From NCBI GenBank assembly GCA_947306845.1, contig CAMZHP010000113.1, positions 1-9,167 of the forward strand: DNA of 9,167 nt, in the 5' to 3' direction. This document shows positions 1 to 7,081 of the stretch, piece after piece. Made by a program: the position numbers and the translations under genes. This stretch comes from an uncultured Prevotellaceae bacterium. GTDB taxonomy: Bacteria; Bacteroidota; Bacteroidia; Bacteroidales; Bacteroidaceae. The number at the start of each line of letters is the position of its first letter. Within the stretch, counting starts at the first letter, position 1. The notes beneath the pieces are model-generated. The model ran no database searches. It had not been told where the DNA came from and saw only the letters and a program-made list of their open reading frames with translations.

Positions 1-1774
1 CGCTCTTGAATTCCATGCGGTCGCGTGCGTCCTGCCAGGTCACGTTGCCCACCACCTGCAGTCGCTGCTGCCAGTCATACCTCAACTCCCCTTCGATGCC
101 TTTGATATGTACCGCCGGCACATTGACGTACTGCATCATGCCTTCTTTCTCCGACACCTGCGGCTGGATGTAATTGTCCACATGGCGAAGAAATCCGCTC
201 ACTTCGTAGGAGAGGGTGTGGTCGTGGCTTCTCAGGGTGCCGAAGAGACTGAGGTTGGCATTCTCGCTCTTTTCGGGTTCGAGGGTGACATTGGCGTAGA
301 TGGTGGTGCCATTGCCCAGCAACTCTCTTGCCAGCGGCAGTCTGACGCTGTGCTCATAACTGGCCTTGACCGACAACGGCTCCATCAGTTGGAAACGGAG
401 TCCTGCTCCCCATCCCAGGTCGTTTTGGGTAGAGGAGCCTTGCACATCTCTGGAGCCTGTCACCGTGGGAATGTCTGTCTGTCGGATGTTGAGATGGTTG
501 ATGTAGTCCTTGAGGAAGAAGGTGTTGGCCATCCTCCCTCCGAAGAGCGACTGATTATAGGCGAGACCGATGATGTGTTTCTCCAAGATGTCGTTGGCTG
601 GTTCGAAACTCTTGTCCACCTCGTCCCATCGGTCATTGCCCGTGCGGTTGAGGGCATAACTCAGATTGGCCAAATGTCCCTCGGCAAACGTGTATGTGAG
701 ATCGGCACGCCCGATGGTCAAGGGGCGCTTGTAGTGACGAAGGGAGCGTGAACGTCCCGTGATCTCATTGCGTGAACTCTTGATAAACTCTCCGTTCCAG
801 TTGTATTTGCGATAGGTGGTGTCGACGGTCTGTGAATGGTCCCAGGTGTGCGAGAACGACAGGGTGGCGCTGAGGTCGCGCAGCAGGAAATGATGCTTCT
901 GATAGTTGGCAAAAACACCCCAGGCCCCGGAATGCCTTTCCGCTTCGCCCACCACCTTGGTCTGTATCTGACCGGTCTGGATTTCCTTGTTCACTTTGTT
1001 GAAGGAGGCTCCGACAAAGAAATCATCTGCCCACCACTTGTCTCTCACGCCGACCTCCAGTTGTCCGAGGAAAGAGAGGTAACCATCGTGGAAGCGCCTT
1101 CGGTCGGCGGCCACATACTCACGGCTTTCCTCGTCCCACACCTCAACACCTTTCATCATATAGTCGTTTTTCGAGGCGTTGATTCCGACTGTGGGGCGGA
1201 TGGTGAGGCCATTGCGCAATACGTATTGTCCGTTGAGGTCGCCTTTGTGCGTGTGATATGACCCGAAGCCGTAGGAGGCATCCAGATAGTTGGTCCTGCG
1301 GCGGTTGGTGACGATGTTCACGGCACCGCCCAGCGCATCGCTGCTGAGCCAGGTGGGAACCACTCCCTTGTAGATTTCGATATGCTCGATGAGGTTCACG
1401 GGCAGACTGGCAAGGGTCACCCCCGAACCTTTGGTGTCGAGAGGCACACCGTCAATGAAGTAGCGTACGGAGTTGCCCGACATGCCGTTGATGCTCAAAT
1501 CAAAGTCGGATCCAACACCGCCTTCTTCCCGGATCTTCACGCCGGCGGTGCGGTCAACCAGACTGCTGAGCGAACTGATGCTGCTGGCCACGGACCGGAT
1601 GTCGATGGCATTGACAGAGAAAGCACCCTCGCGCAACCGCTGGGTCTTCGATTTACCTGTCACTGTCACGTTATCCAATGTAATCGTATCGTTCGACAGG
1701 CTCTTTTTGCTTGGAGTCTGGGCACCAACGTACATACATGACAGACAGACTATCATCAATAACAGTCTTCTCAT
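1..1774 (-). CDS. btuB: TonB-dependent receptor, BtuB-type (cobalamin uptake), 3' end off window
   Basis: Outer-membrane receptor expected to import corrinoids with energy from TonB-ExbBD. The frame is open from the ATG at 1774 to the left edge without a stop, giving 591 residues; the last barrel strands and the stop lie outside. Seen: a signal peptide (MRRLLLMIVCLSCMYVGAQ, likely cut before Q19), a short TonB-box-like stretch DTITLDNVTVTG (29-40), then the plug (about 44-157) with the typical SINGMSGNSVRYFIDGVPLD, IEHIEIYKGVVP and ALGGAVNIVTN motifs. The rest alternates aromatic and polar residues as in a 22-strand barrel. There is no N-terminal carboxypeptidase-regulatory-like domain, so it is not SusC-type. 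The substrate comes from the cobalamin riboswitch in its leader, not from the protein itself; a precursor such as cobinamide is equally possible. The start is fixed by the signal peptide and has no Shine-Dalgarno sequence. Receptor identity is very sure, B12 specificity fairly sure. Confidence 0.93.
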   Translation of the reverse strand, partial: MRRLLLMIVCLSCMYVGAQTPSKKSLSNDTITLDNVTVTGKSKTQRLREGAFSVNAIDIRSVASSISSLSSLVDRTAGVKIREEGGVGSDFDLSINGMSGNSVRYFIDGVPLDTKGSGVTLASLPVNLIEHIEIYKGVVPTWLSSDALGGAVNIVTNRRRTNYLDASYGFGSYHTHKGDLNGQYVLRNGLTIRPTVGINASKNDYMMKGVEVWDEESREYVAADRRRFHDGYLSFLGQLEVGVRDKWWADDFFVGASFNKVNKEIQTGQIQTKVVGEAERHSGAWGVFANYQKHHFLLRDLSATLSFSHTWDHSQTVDTTYRKYNWNGEFIKSSRNEITGRSRSLRHYKRPLTIGRADLTYTFAEGHLANLSYALNRTGNDRWDEVDKSFEPANDILEKHIIGLAYNQSLFGGRMANTFFLKDYINHLNIRQTDIPTVTGSRDVQGSSTQNDLGWGAGLRFQLMEPLSVKASYEHSVRLPLARELLGNGTTIYANVTLEPEKSENANLSLFGTLRSHDHTLSYEVSGFLRHVDNYIQPQVSEKEGMMQYVNVPAVHIKGIEGELRYDWQQRLQVVGNVTWQDARDRMEFKS

Positions 1775-1804
1775 GATAATAATAGTAAGAAATAACTCCA
1801 CTTG

Positions 1805-1820
1805 GCCTTATTCCCGAGGC
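1805..1820 (-). promoter_or_regulatory. P13 hairpin, riboswitch expression platform
   Basis: In the minus-strand RNA, GCCT-CGGGAATA-AGGC forms a 4-bp hairpin between the aptamer and the btuB start codon, 31 bases before the ATG. Its loop bases CGGG (plus-strand 1813-1816) are complementary to CCCG in loop L5 of the aptamer (1933-1936). This is the L5-L13 kissing contact known from cobalamin riboswitches. No U-tract follows, so control is more likely at translation initiation than by termination. The stem is short, but loop complementarity and position support it. Confidence 0.7.
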
Positions 1821-1839
1821 TTTAGTTTCGTCCTATTTG

Positions 1840-2002
1840 CGACATGGCAGGTTTCCTGGCTCTCTCCGAAAAGTCTGCCTTCCCAATTCTCTCAGTGGCT
1901 TTTTTGACTTTTCATAATGGAGATGACAGTAGCGGGTACTGCTCAGGATTTGCACCTGATTCCCTCTATACATAGGTGGAACACCCTGTATCACCAATGT
2001 CG
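1840..2002 (-). promoter_or_regulatory. Cobalamin (adenosylcobalamin-class) riboswitch aptamer
   Basis: Structured leader RNA that binds B12 and represses the downstream receptor gene. In the minus-strand RNA the conserved blocks occur in order: TTGGTGA near the 5' end (1991-1997), GGTGCAAATCC (1946-1956), the P5 hairpin CAGT-ACCCGCT-ACTG (1927-1941), GCCACTG (1893-1899), GGGAAGGCAGAC (1873-1884) and the B12 box AGCCAGGAAACCTGCC (1846-1861). The closing stem P1 pairs CGACAT (1997-2002) with ATGTCG (1840-1845). The promoter just upstream places the transcription start at about 2000-2003, so the RNA begins almost exactly with P1. Length and block order fit the standard cobalamin family. Which cobalamin form is preferred cannot be read from sequence alone. 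Confidence 0.96.
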
Positions 2003-2006
2003 GATG

Positions 2007-2038
2007 CAAAATTAATCAATTTATTGGGGAAAAGCGAA
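2007..2038 (-). promoter_or_regulatory. Bacteroidota-type promoter of the riboswitch-btuB transcript
   Basis: On the minus strand the -7 element TAATTTTG (2007-2014) matches TAnnTTTG fully. Twenty bases upstream lies TTCG (2035-2038), one mismatch from the TTTG -33 element. The implied start at about 2000-2003 coincides with the 5' strand of riboswitch stem P1. Confidence 0.7.
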
Positions 2039-2063
2039 AAAGTTGTTTTGATTTTTAAAACGT

Positions 2064-2118
2064 GCGACAAATAAAAAGTCTATTTCCCCCATCTGTCGCA
2101 AATGCGGCTGTCTGTCGC
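2064..2118. repeat. TGTCGC repeats, possible operator
   Basis: GCGACA at 2064-2069 is the inverted partner of TGTCGC at 2094-2099, and TGTCGC occurs again at 2113-2118, 19 bases further on. They lie between the divergent promoters at 2007-2038 and 2150-2179, where a regulator of either transcript could bind. Six-base words in three copies can arise by chance, so this is only a candidate site. Otherwise the 476-base gap 1775-2250 holds only the riboswitch and the two promoters. Confidence 0.25.
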
Positions 2119-2149
2119 TCATTGTCTTGGGGAAAAAAACAAAAAATGA

Positions 2150-2179
2150 TTGCAGTTCTTCAGACCCGACCTATCTTTG
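2150..2179 (+). promoter_or_regulatory. Bacteroidota-type promoter of the small-peptide operon
   Basis: TTG (2150-2152) and TATCTTTG (2172-2179) are separated by 19 bases and match the TTTG / TAnnTTTG housekeeping consensus of Bacteroidota. The transcription start should lie at about 2184-2187, giving a leader of about 65 bases that is A-rich before the ATG at 2251. No structured element is evident in that leader. Confidence 0.65.
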
Positions 2180-2250
2180 CCGCAGAAACAAAAACAACAG
2201 GCCAGCCCTGACAAAACAAAAGAAAATAATAACAATAAAAAAATACGATT

Positions 2251-2427
2251 ATGAAGACAATGGAATTAACCCCGACCGCAACTGTCAAGTTTGACAGCAC
2301 AGCAATGGCAACCCGAGTGAGCAGTTTCAAGAAAACCGCCAAGAAATTCTTCAAAGCCACATGCAGATTCTTCGTTGTGATCAGCCCGGCTTACCCACAG
2401 TATGTTGAGAGCCTGAAAAGAGGATAA
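2251..2427 (+). CDS. Hypothetical 58-residue basic peptide
   Basis: Not recognised. The reading frame gives MKTMELTPTATVKFDSTAMA at the start and ends in VESLKRG. Residues 22-44 (from RVSSFKK to FFVVI) carry spaced Lys/Arg between Phe, Val and Ala, as in a basic amphipathic helix; one Cys lies at 38. There is no convincing signal peptide, so it is probably cytoplasmic or membrane-peripheral. It is the first frame after a good promoter, starts in an A-rich leader typical of Bacteroidota translation starts, and is followed after 70 bases by the secreted-protein gene with no promoter between, which suggests an operon. It might be a real small protein or a translated leader that influences the next gene. 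Conservation of the frame is the missing evidence. Confidence 0.55.
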   Translation: MKTMELTPTATVKFDSTAMATRVSSFKKTAKKFFKATCRFFVVISPAYPQYVESLKRG

Positions 2428-2497
2428 GAGACATCTTGGGAAATAGAGACAAAAGAATAGATAAATAAATAGTATATAACATCAAAACATCTCAATC

Positions 2498-3121
2498 ATG
2501 AAAAAGACTCTGACCATAATGGCTGCAATGATGGCTATCGCCGTCTCCGCCACAGCAATGCCATTCGAGACTGCCCGGGAAGAAGCACTGTTCCTCAGCG
2601 ACAAGATGGCCTATGAACTGGATCTGACAGAATCACAATATGAGGCTGTGTATGAGATCAACCTCGATTATCTGCTCAACGTAAACTGCGAAGCCGACGT
2701 GCTCGGAACATCTTGGATCATCCGCAACCGCGACCTGAGCCACGTGCTCTCCGACCGGCAGTACGACAACTACCTGAGAAGTGGATGGTTCTACCGACCC
2801 ATCACATGGAGAGCAAACAACTTGGTATTATCTATATACAGCCGCTACAACAGGGGAAGGCTGTTCAAGCACCGACCGGCTGTATTCATCAGTTTCCGAG
2901 GTGGGCACAACCACAGAGATGTCAGTTTTTATGCACGCCATCGCTTTGAAAGACCCGCCCCGCCCAGGATTCATGAAATACGTGTCAAGGAAAGGCATTT
3001 TAACGGAAACCGGCCACAGATTGTCATCTCAGACCGTCATCCCTCTGCAGACAAAGAATTCCGCCGCAACATAGGCCACGACAAAGATGACCGCCACAGA
3101 CATTTTGGCAGAGGACACTGA
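2498..3121 (+). CDS. Secreted His/Arg-rich protein with CpxP/Spy-like N-terminal helices
   Basis: Exported protein of 207 residues, function unknown. A clear signal peptide (MKKTLTIMAAMMAIAVSATA, cut before M21) sends it to the periplasm. Residues 22-95 are helical and acidic-to-neutral and contain LDLTESQYEAVYEIN (41-55) and LSDRQYDNYL (84-93). These resemble the LTxxQ pattern of CpxP/Spy and related periplasmic chaperones or metal-sensing proteins, but I see no full match, so this is an analogy. Residues 96-130 are aromatic and basic. From 125 to the end there are 11 His and many Arg, ending HDKDDRHRHFGRGH, which could bind metal ions or anionic surfaces. Proteins of this general look occur in Prevotella and Bacteroides as hypotheticals. 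It is probably co-transcribed with the 58-residue peptide gene upstream. The start is set by the signal peptide. Confidence 0.85.
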   Translation: MKKTLTIMAAMMAIAVSATAMPFETAREEALFLSDKMAYELDLTESQYEAVYEINLDYLLNVNCEADVLGTSWIIRNRDLSHVLSDRQYDNYLRSGWFYRPITWRANNLVLSIYSRYNRGRLFKHRPAVFISFRGGHNHRDVSFYARHRFERPAPPRIHEIRVKERHFNGNRPQIVISDRHPSADKEFRRNIGHDKDDRHRHFGRGH

Positions 3122-3177
3122 TAAGCCACATATCATAGTAACGCCATCTATAAGCCACATATCATAAAACGTCATCA
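3121..3177. repeat. Imperfect tandem duplication (28-29 base unit)
   Basis: The 17-base word ATAAGCCACATATCATA occurs at 3121-3137 and 3150-3166, each followed by a similar tail (GTAACGCCATC and AAACGTCATC). The two units differ by one indel and a few substitutions. The first overlaps the last base of the upstream stop codon, and the second runs into the terminator hairpin. It looks like a local slippage duplication in the 3' untranslated region. Confidence 0.8.
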
Positions 3178-3214
3178 AGGGGATAGGACTGAATTGTCCT
3201 ATCCCCTTGATGAT
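3171..3214. terminator. Bidirectional terminator hairpin between convergent genes
   Basis: CATCAAGGGGATAGGAC (3173-3189) pairs perfectly with GTCCTATCCCCTTGATG (3196-3212) around a 6-base loop, and outer T-A and G-T pairs extend the stem to 19 pairs. It sits between the stop of the plus-strand secreted-protein gene and the stop of the minus-strand DUF4380 gene. On the minus strand the stem is followed by ACGTTTTATG, a short U-run. On the plus strand no U-tract follows, so termination there may be weaker. Confidence 0.75.
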
Positions 3215-3243
3215 TGAGATACTTAGAAAGGCCTCAGACCATG

Positions 3244-4128
3244 TTATTTCGCCAACTTGCGAGCCGTCTTCAGCAGTTTCTTGGAGGGCTGTGAATCACT
3301 GACAGGAGCAAGCATCCAATTCACCGTCCAGGTGAGTGACTCACCTGGTTGAAGCGTCTTGTATGCCCCCTGACTCTCCAACTCGATGTACGTCTTTCCT
3401 CTGTTGACATAGACCTGTATCTCTGCCTCACCTGGGGCAGGCTGCGACTTATCGAGGTCAGCAAATTTCTTCACCATCATCAGCCCGTTGTTGCAATAGG
3501 CCAGCCAACCCTTTCCGTCGGCATTGATCTTGCGGTTCTCATTGGTGGCATCGGTAGCATACCATACAGCACCAAACTCCGGCTTGAAGGGAATCAGGTT
3601 GGCTGGGGTGATTTCCTCTGACTTGGCATCGAAGAAGATAAAACCCTCATTGGGCACACGGGTAATCTCCCATGGAGCCACTTTGCGTTCCTTGCTGTCC
3701 TTGTTGGTGATGGTATAGGTCACCACGAACGCATTGCCTTTGCGATTGAATGCGAACTCCTTGCCTATCTGAAATTTGAGTTTCTCCGAAACCTGACTGG
3801 TGATCTTAAGCACAGCTCCGCTTTCCTCCACGGTATAGGGCTGCTTGTCATACTCCGGCACCGGCGGCCAGTTCCATTCCTTTTGCGGACTTGTCCAGAA
3901 CGTGCTTCCAAACGACTCCGGAAATCTCGACTGCGAGATGGTCTCTGTGTCCTTGTACTTGAACGAAAGGATTTTTCCGCCATGTGCGGCATCGACAACC
4001 AAAGTAAGGTCGCCCGCACGCAACTCATACTTGGAATCTCCAAGATCTTTGATGTCACCGGCAAAAGTGGTGGCTGCCACACCGCACAGCATGGCCAGGC
4101 AAAGCAATAACTTCTTCATTTTTTTCAT
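3244..4128 (-). CDS. DUF4380 domain secreted protein
   Basis: Exported protein of 294 residues from the ATG at 4128. An upstream in-frame ATG at 4158 would add MRDGYCITSN before the signal peptide and is less likely. MKKMKKLLLCLAMLCGVAATTFA is a signal peptide cut before G24. The mature part is a beta-rich single domain like the DUF4380 family, which is related in fold to aldose epimerases. Recognisable segments are LTLVVDAAHGGKILSFKY near the start, SRFPESFGSTFWTSPQKEWN and WPPVPEYDKQPY, then VVTYTITNKDSKERKVAPWEITRVP and a C-terminal PGESLTWTVNWML. A carbohydrate-binding or sugar-modifying role is plausible from the fold and the glycosidases nearby, but no reaction is known to me. It lies 153 bases downstream of the acyltransferase gene on the same strand. 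I found no convincing promoter in the gap, so read-through is possible. Confidence 0.8.
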   Translation of the reverse strand: MKKMKKLLLCLAMLCGVAATTFAGDIKDLGDSKYELRAGDLTLVVDAAHGGKILSFKYKDTETISQSRFPESFGSTFWTSPQKEWNWPPVPEYDKQPYTVEESGAVLKITSQVSEKLKFQIGKEFAFNRKGNAFVVTYTITNKDSKERKVAPWEITRVPNEGFIFFDAKSEEITPANLIPFKPEFGAVWYATDATNENRKINADGKGWLAYCNNGLMMVKKFADLDKSQPAPGEAEIQVYVNRGKTYIELESQGAYKTLQPGESLTWTVNWMLAPVSDSQPSKKLLKTARKLAK

Positions 4129-4281
4129 GTTGGATGTAATACAATAACCATCCCGCAAGTCCCTTCTCCGGCACCTGCAGGATATGCCTTTCTACCATTT
4201 GACGAAAAAAATCAGGAAAAGTAAAAACCTGTGACCTGGAATTTGTATTCTCCCCTCAATTATCGTACTTACTATATGATA

Positions 4282-5397
4282 TTAACACCCGACGACATAC
4301 TTGCTTCCTGGAAGCAGTGACAGAAGTCGAGTGGTGGCTGCGGCACAAATATAGGTGAGTAGGGCAATAACAGGGATTGCCAGCCATACTGGCAGAGTTG
4401 GATGTGCAGGGTCTCCTCCTATTATCCAAGAGGCAATGGGTTCCAGATAAAGCATGTGCATCAGATACATGCCGTATGACATACGCGACAGCGCATCTAT
4501 CCAAGCCGGCGCTTTCTTGGAACGGATGCATGAGAAGACCAAAAAAAGACCGAAGGTAGCAAGCAGCACATTGGGTGTGCAGAACTCCCACGACCACTCC
4601 AGCATCGGTGTCTCAATCAGTTGTCCAGGCTGTCCCTTCCACCAGAAACTCCATGCAGTAAACACTGCACCGATGAGAAAACAAACGATACCAATAGTCA
4701 ACTTATGCTGGCGTGACCAATTAATATGCACACGGATATAATGGGCCAAGACCAAGTAACCCAGATAACCTGAGCAATACCATAGCATGCCATACTGGTT
4801 CCAGAAACACTCGCCCCACAACTCTGGTTGAACGAAACGGTGAAGCCAGGGCATGAGGGTGCTGAAGGCAAAAATACAGAGAAAGATTCGCTCCTCTTTT
4901 GCTGAGGCCCTTTCCAACCATGGTGAAACAACGGGAATGATCAAATTGAGACTGATGAGCGGGTACATGAACCACAGATGCCCTCCCATGGACGGGAAGT
5001 TAAAAGGCAGTGACTTCAGGTCGGAGAGAGACTGCTCCCATGTCATGCCTCCCCAGCATAAGGGCAAGAAAGTGTAGAGCAACAGGAAGCAAATGAAAGG
5101 CGGCAGAATGCGTAAAAATCGACGGCGATAAAAACCACTCATCGTCTGTCCCTCACGTAGAGGCACCAACAAGAATGCTGATACGATCATGAACAAGGGG
5201 ACTGAGACACGGCCGAGAGCACCATCGTAGAAGGCCACCCAAAAGCGGTTCTGCTCGTTGGCCAACATAGAGACACTGCCAGCAAGACCTGATGAATCAA
5301 CTCCATAGAAATTCTCACTGGCATGTACCAGCATCACCATCAGACATGCCAATACACGAATGTAATCGATAAATACTATTCTCTTGTTTGTTTCCAT
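4282..5397 (-). CDS. Acyltransferase 3 family membrane protein (OafA/NodX/WecH-like)
   Basis: Integral inner-membrane acyltransferase of 371 residues, the usual length for the bare transmembrane domain (PF01757). The family moves acetyl or other acyl groups onto sugars of O-antigen, capsule, peptidoglycan or exported glycans. Seen: the N-terminal IVFIDYIRVLACLMVMLVHA with the conserved His25, RVSVPLFMIVSAFLL (63-77), the basic YRRRFLRILPP loop (90-100), GGHLWFMYPLISLNLIIP (138-155), about ten hydrophobic helices and the C-terminal LSRMSYGMYLMHML (303-316) typical of the family. There is no fused SGNH hydrolase domain. The acceptor cannot be told from sequence. It is divergent from the GH125 gene with 198 bases between them. 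No good promoter lies directly upstream, apart from a TAATTTTA box too close to the ATG. Confidence 0.92.
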   Translation of the reverse strand: METNKRIVFIDYIRVLACLMVMLVHASENFYGVDSSGLAGSVSMLANEQNRFWVAFYDGALGRVSVPLFMIVSAFLLVPLREGQTMSGFYRRRFLRILPPFICFLLLYTFLPLCWGGMTWEQSLSDLKSLPFNFPSMGGHLWFMYPLISLNLIIPVVSPWLERASAKEERIFLCIFAFSTLMPWLHRFVQPELWGECFWNQYGMLWYCSGYLGYLVLAHYIRVHINWSRQHKLTIGIVCFLIGAVFTAWSFWWKGQPGQLIETPMLEWSWEFCTPNVLLATFGLFLVFSCIRSKKAPAWIDALSRMSYGMYLMHMLYLEPIASWIIGGDPAHPTLPVWLAIPVIALLTYICAAATTRLLSLLPGSKYVVGC

Positions 5398-5468
5398 GCC
5401 GTAAAATTAATACTTTTCCAACAATCCTGATAGCACATCAACGGAAAAAGCACAAAAAAAATCTCTGA

Positions 5469-5500
5469 TTCGATAATGTCAGATGTTTTTTTTATTTTTG
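5469..5500 (+). promoter_or_regulatory. Bacteroidota-type promoter of the GH125 gene
   Basis: TATTTTTG (5493-5500) matches the TAnnTTTG -7 element, and TTCG (5469-5472) stands 20 bases upstream as a one-mismatch -33 element. Box and spacing are the same as in the btuB promoter of this window. The leader of about 90 bases contains an AAGGAGGG purine tract at 5538-5545 that is too far from the GH125 ATG to serve it. Confidence 0.6.
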
Positions 5501-5595
5501 CACAGGAAAAAGCCCAGGAGCGTTGATATATTATAACAAGGAGGGATACATCGCTTCATGTAACTATCCAAAATGAATTAAGCCAAGCAATTACA

Positions 5596-7071
5596 ATGAA
5601 AAAACAAATCTGCATTCTTTGGACAGTCCTGCTGTGCATGGCAGGTCATGCCATTGCTCAAGACAGTTCACGACAACAGACTTTCGCTGAGTCGATAGCG
5701 GCACCTGCCGACAACATCAGAGTGACCCGACGGCCCGCACCGGAAGAACGACTTTTCACCTCCGAAACCATTGAAAAGAAAATTAAGGAAGTGAAAAAAC
5801 TGCTCAAGGACACGCCTTATCTGGCGTGGATGTTTGAGAATTGCTTTCCTAACACGCTAGACACTACCGTGCACTACAGCCTGACAGAAGACGGTGATGA
5901 CGACACTTTTGTCTACACAGGTGACATTCATGCCATGTGGCTGCGCGATTCAGGTGCACAAGTATGGCCTTATGTGCAGTTTGCTAAAAAAGACGAGAAG
6001 ATACGTCGAATGGTGAGGGGAACCATTCTGCGGCAGTTGAAGTGTATTTGCTTGGATCCCTATGCCAATGCATTCAATTTCGGGCCCACCGGCAGTGAAT
6101 GGATGTCGGACTATACTGACATGAATCCCAACCTTCACGAACGGAAATATGAGATCGACTCACTCTGTTATCCCATCCGCCTGGCATATTATTATTGGCA
6201 AGTGACAGGAGATGCTACGGTTTTCGGTGATCTTTGGCGCGAGGCTGTGTCCAAGATTCTAAAAACTTTCCGTGAGCAGCAGCGCAAGGAGAACAAGGGG
6301 CCATACCGCTTCATGCGCAAGACCGAGAGACAATATGACACTGTGTGCAATGACGGATATGGCAATCCGGTGAAACCAGTGGGACTGATTGCCTCTGTGT
6401 TTCGTCCGTCTGACGATGCTACCGTCTTTCTCTATCTTGTACCTTCCAACTTCTTCGCTGTCACCTCCCTGAGGAAAATCGCTGAGATATTGACAACGGT
6501 CAACCATGATGCTGGGGCGGCTGTGGGGTTTTCTCAGTTGGCCGACGAGGTGGAGACGGCACTTCAGAAATACGCCATCTACCATCATCCGAAATATGGC
6601 AAGATCTATGCTTTTGAGGTGGATGGCTTCGGCAACCAACTGTTGATGGATGATGCCAATGTGCCAAGCTTGCTCGCCATGGCGTATCTTGGCGATGTGG
6701 ATATCAATGACCCCGTCTATCAAAATACCCGCCGCTTTGTCTGGAGTGAGGATAATCCTTATTTCTTCCGTGGCAAAAAGGGCGAGGGCATAGGCGGTCC
6801 ACATATTGGACATGACATGGTGTGGCCCATGTCTATCATGATGAAGGCGTTCACCAGTCAGAATGACGACGAAATCGCCAAATGCATGCAAATGCTTGTC
6901 GATACCGACAACGGCACAGGCTTCATGCATGAGTCTTTCCATAAAGATAATGCAGCCAAATACACACGTTCTTGGTTTGCATGGCAGAACACACTCTTCG
7001 GTGAGTTGATTCTCAAACTGATTGACGATGGGAAGTCAGAGTTGCTCAGGAAAATCCAGAAAGACATCTGA
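5596..7071 (+). CDS. GH125 exo-alpha-1,6-mannosidase, exported
   Basis: Glycoside hydrolase family 125 (formerly DUF1237, metal-independent alpha-mannosidase), 491 residues, full length for the family. GH125 enzymes release non-reducing alpha-1,6-linked mannose by an inverting mechanism, for example from N-glycan cores or fungal mannan. The signal peptide MKKQICILWTVLLCMAGHAIA is cut before Q22, so it acts in the periplasm or at the cell surface. The catalytic (alpha/alpha)6 barrel spans about 55-488. Signature segments are VYTGDIHAMWLRDSGAQVWP (106-125), FGPTGSEWMSDYTDMNPNL (162-180), YEIDSLCYPIRLAYYYW (185-201), FRPSDDATVFLYLVPSN (269-285), MDDANVPSLLAM (351-362) and TGFMHESFHKDN (441-452). 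By comparison with characterised members, Asp188 is the likely acid and Glu446 the likely base. That assignment is from memory of the family. It is convergent with the GH43 gene and probably monocistronic. Confidence 0.94.
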   Translation: MKKQICILWTVLLCMAGHAIAQDSSRQQTFAESIAAPADNIRVTRRPAPEERLFTSETIEKKIKEVKKLLKDTPYLAWMFENCFPNTLDTTVHYSLTEDGDDDTFVYTGDIHAMWLRDSGAQVWPYVQFAKKDEKIRRMVRGTILRQLKCICLDPYANAFNFGPTGSEWMSDYTDMNPNLHERKYEIDSLCYPIRLAYYYWQVTGDATVFGDLWREAVSKILKTFREQQRKENKGPYRFMRKTERQYDTVCNDGYGNPVKPVGLIASVFRPSDDATVFLYLVPSNFFAVTSLRKIAEILTTVNHDAGAAVGFSQLADEVETALQKYAIYHHPKYGKIYAFEVDGFGNQLLMDDANVPSLLAMAYLGDVDINDPVYQNTRRFVWSEDNPYFFRGKKGEGIGGPHIGHDMVWPMSIMMKAFTSQNDDEIAKCMQMLVDTDNGTGFMHESFHKDNAAKYTRSWFAWQNTLFGELILKLIDDGKSELLRKIQKDI

Positions 7072-7081
7072 TAACTACATC

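Noticed and set aside
107..1907. Several plus-strand open frames (107-751, 836-1261, 1382-1741, 1473-1907)
   Set aside because: They run antisense to the receptor gene, whose minus-strand frame is continuous with a signal peptide and plug motifs. Their translations show no domain, and the last one reads through the riboswitch.
2160..2360. Minus-strand 66-residue frame
   Set aside because: It is antisense to the promoter and the 58-residue peptide gene, low in complexity, and has no promoter of its own.
4129..4158. Longer start for the DUF4380 protein (MRDGYCITSN extension)
   Set aside because: The ATG at 4128 begins directly with a canonical signal peptide (MKKMKKLLLCL); the extension would bury it behind a polar stretch.
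4159..4281. Promoter search upstream of the DUF4380 gene
   Set aside because: The best box on the minus strand is TACTTTTC with no TTTG-like partner at 19-21 bases, so I list no promoter there.
5402..5409. TAATTTTA box just upstream of the acyltransferase start, minus strand
   Set aside because: It is only a few bases from the ATG and has no -33 element at the right spacing; a transcript from it would start at or inside the start codon.
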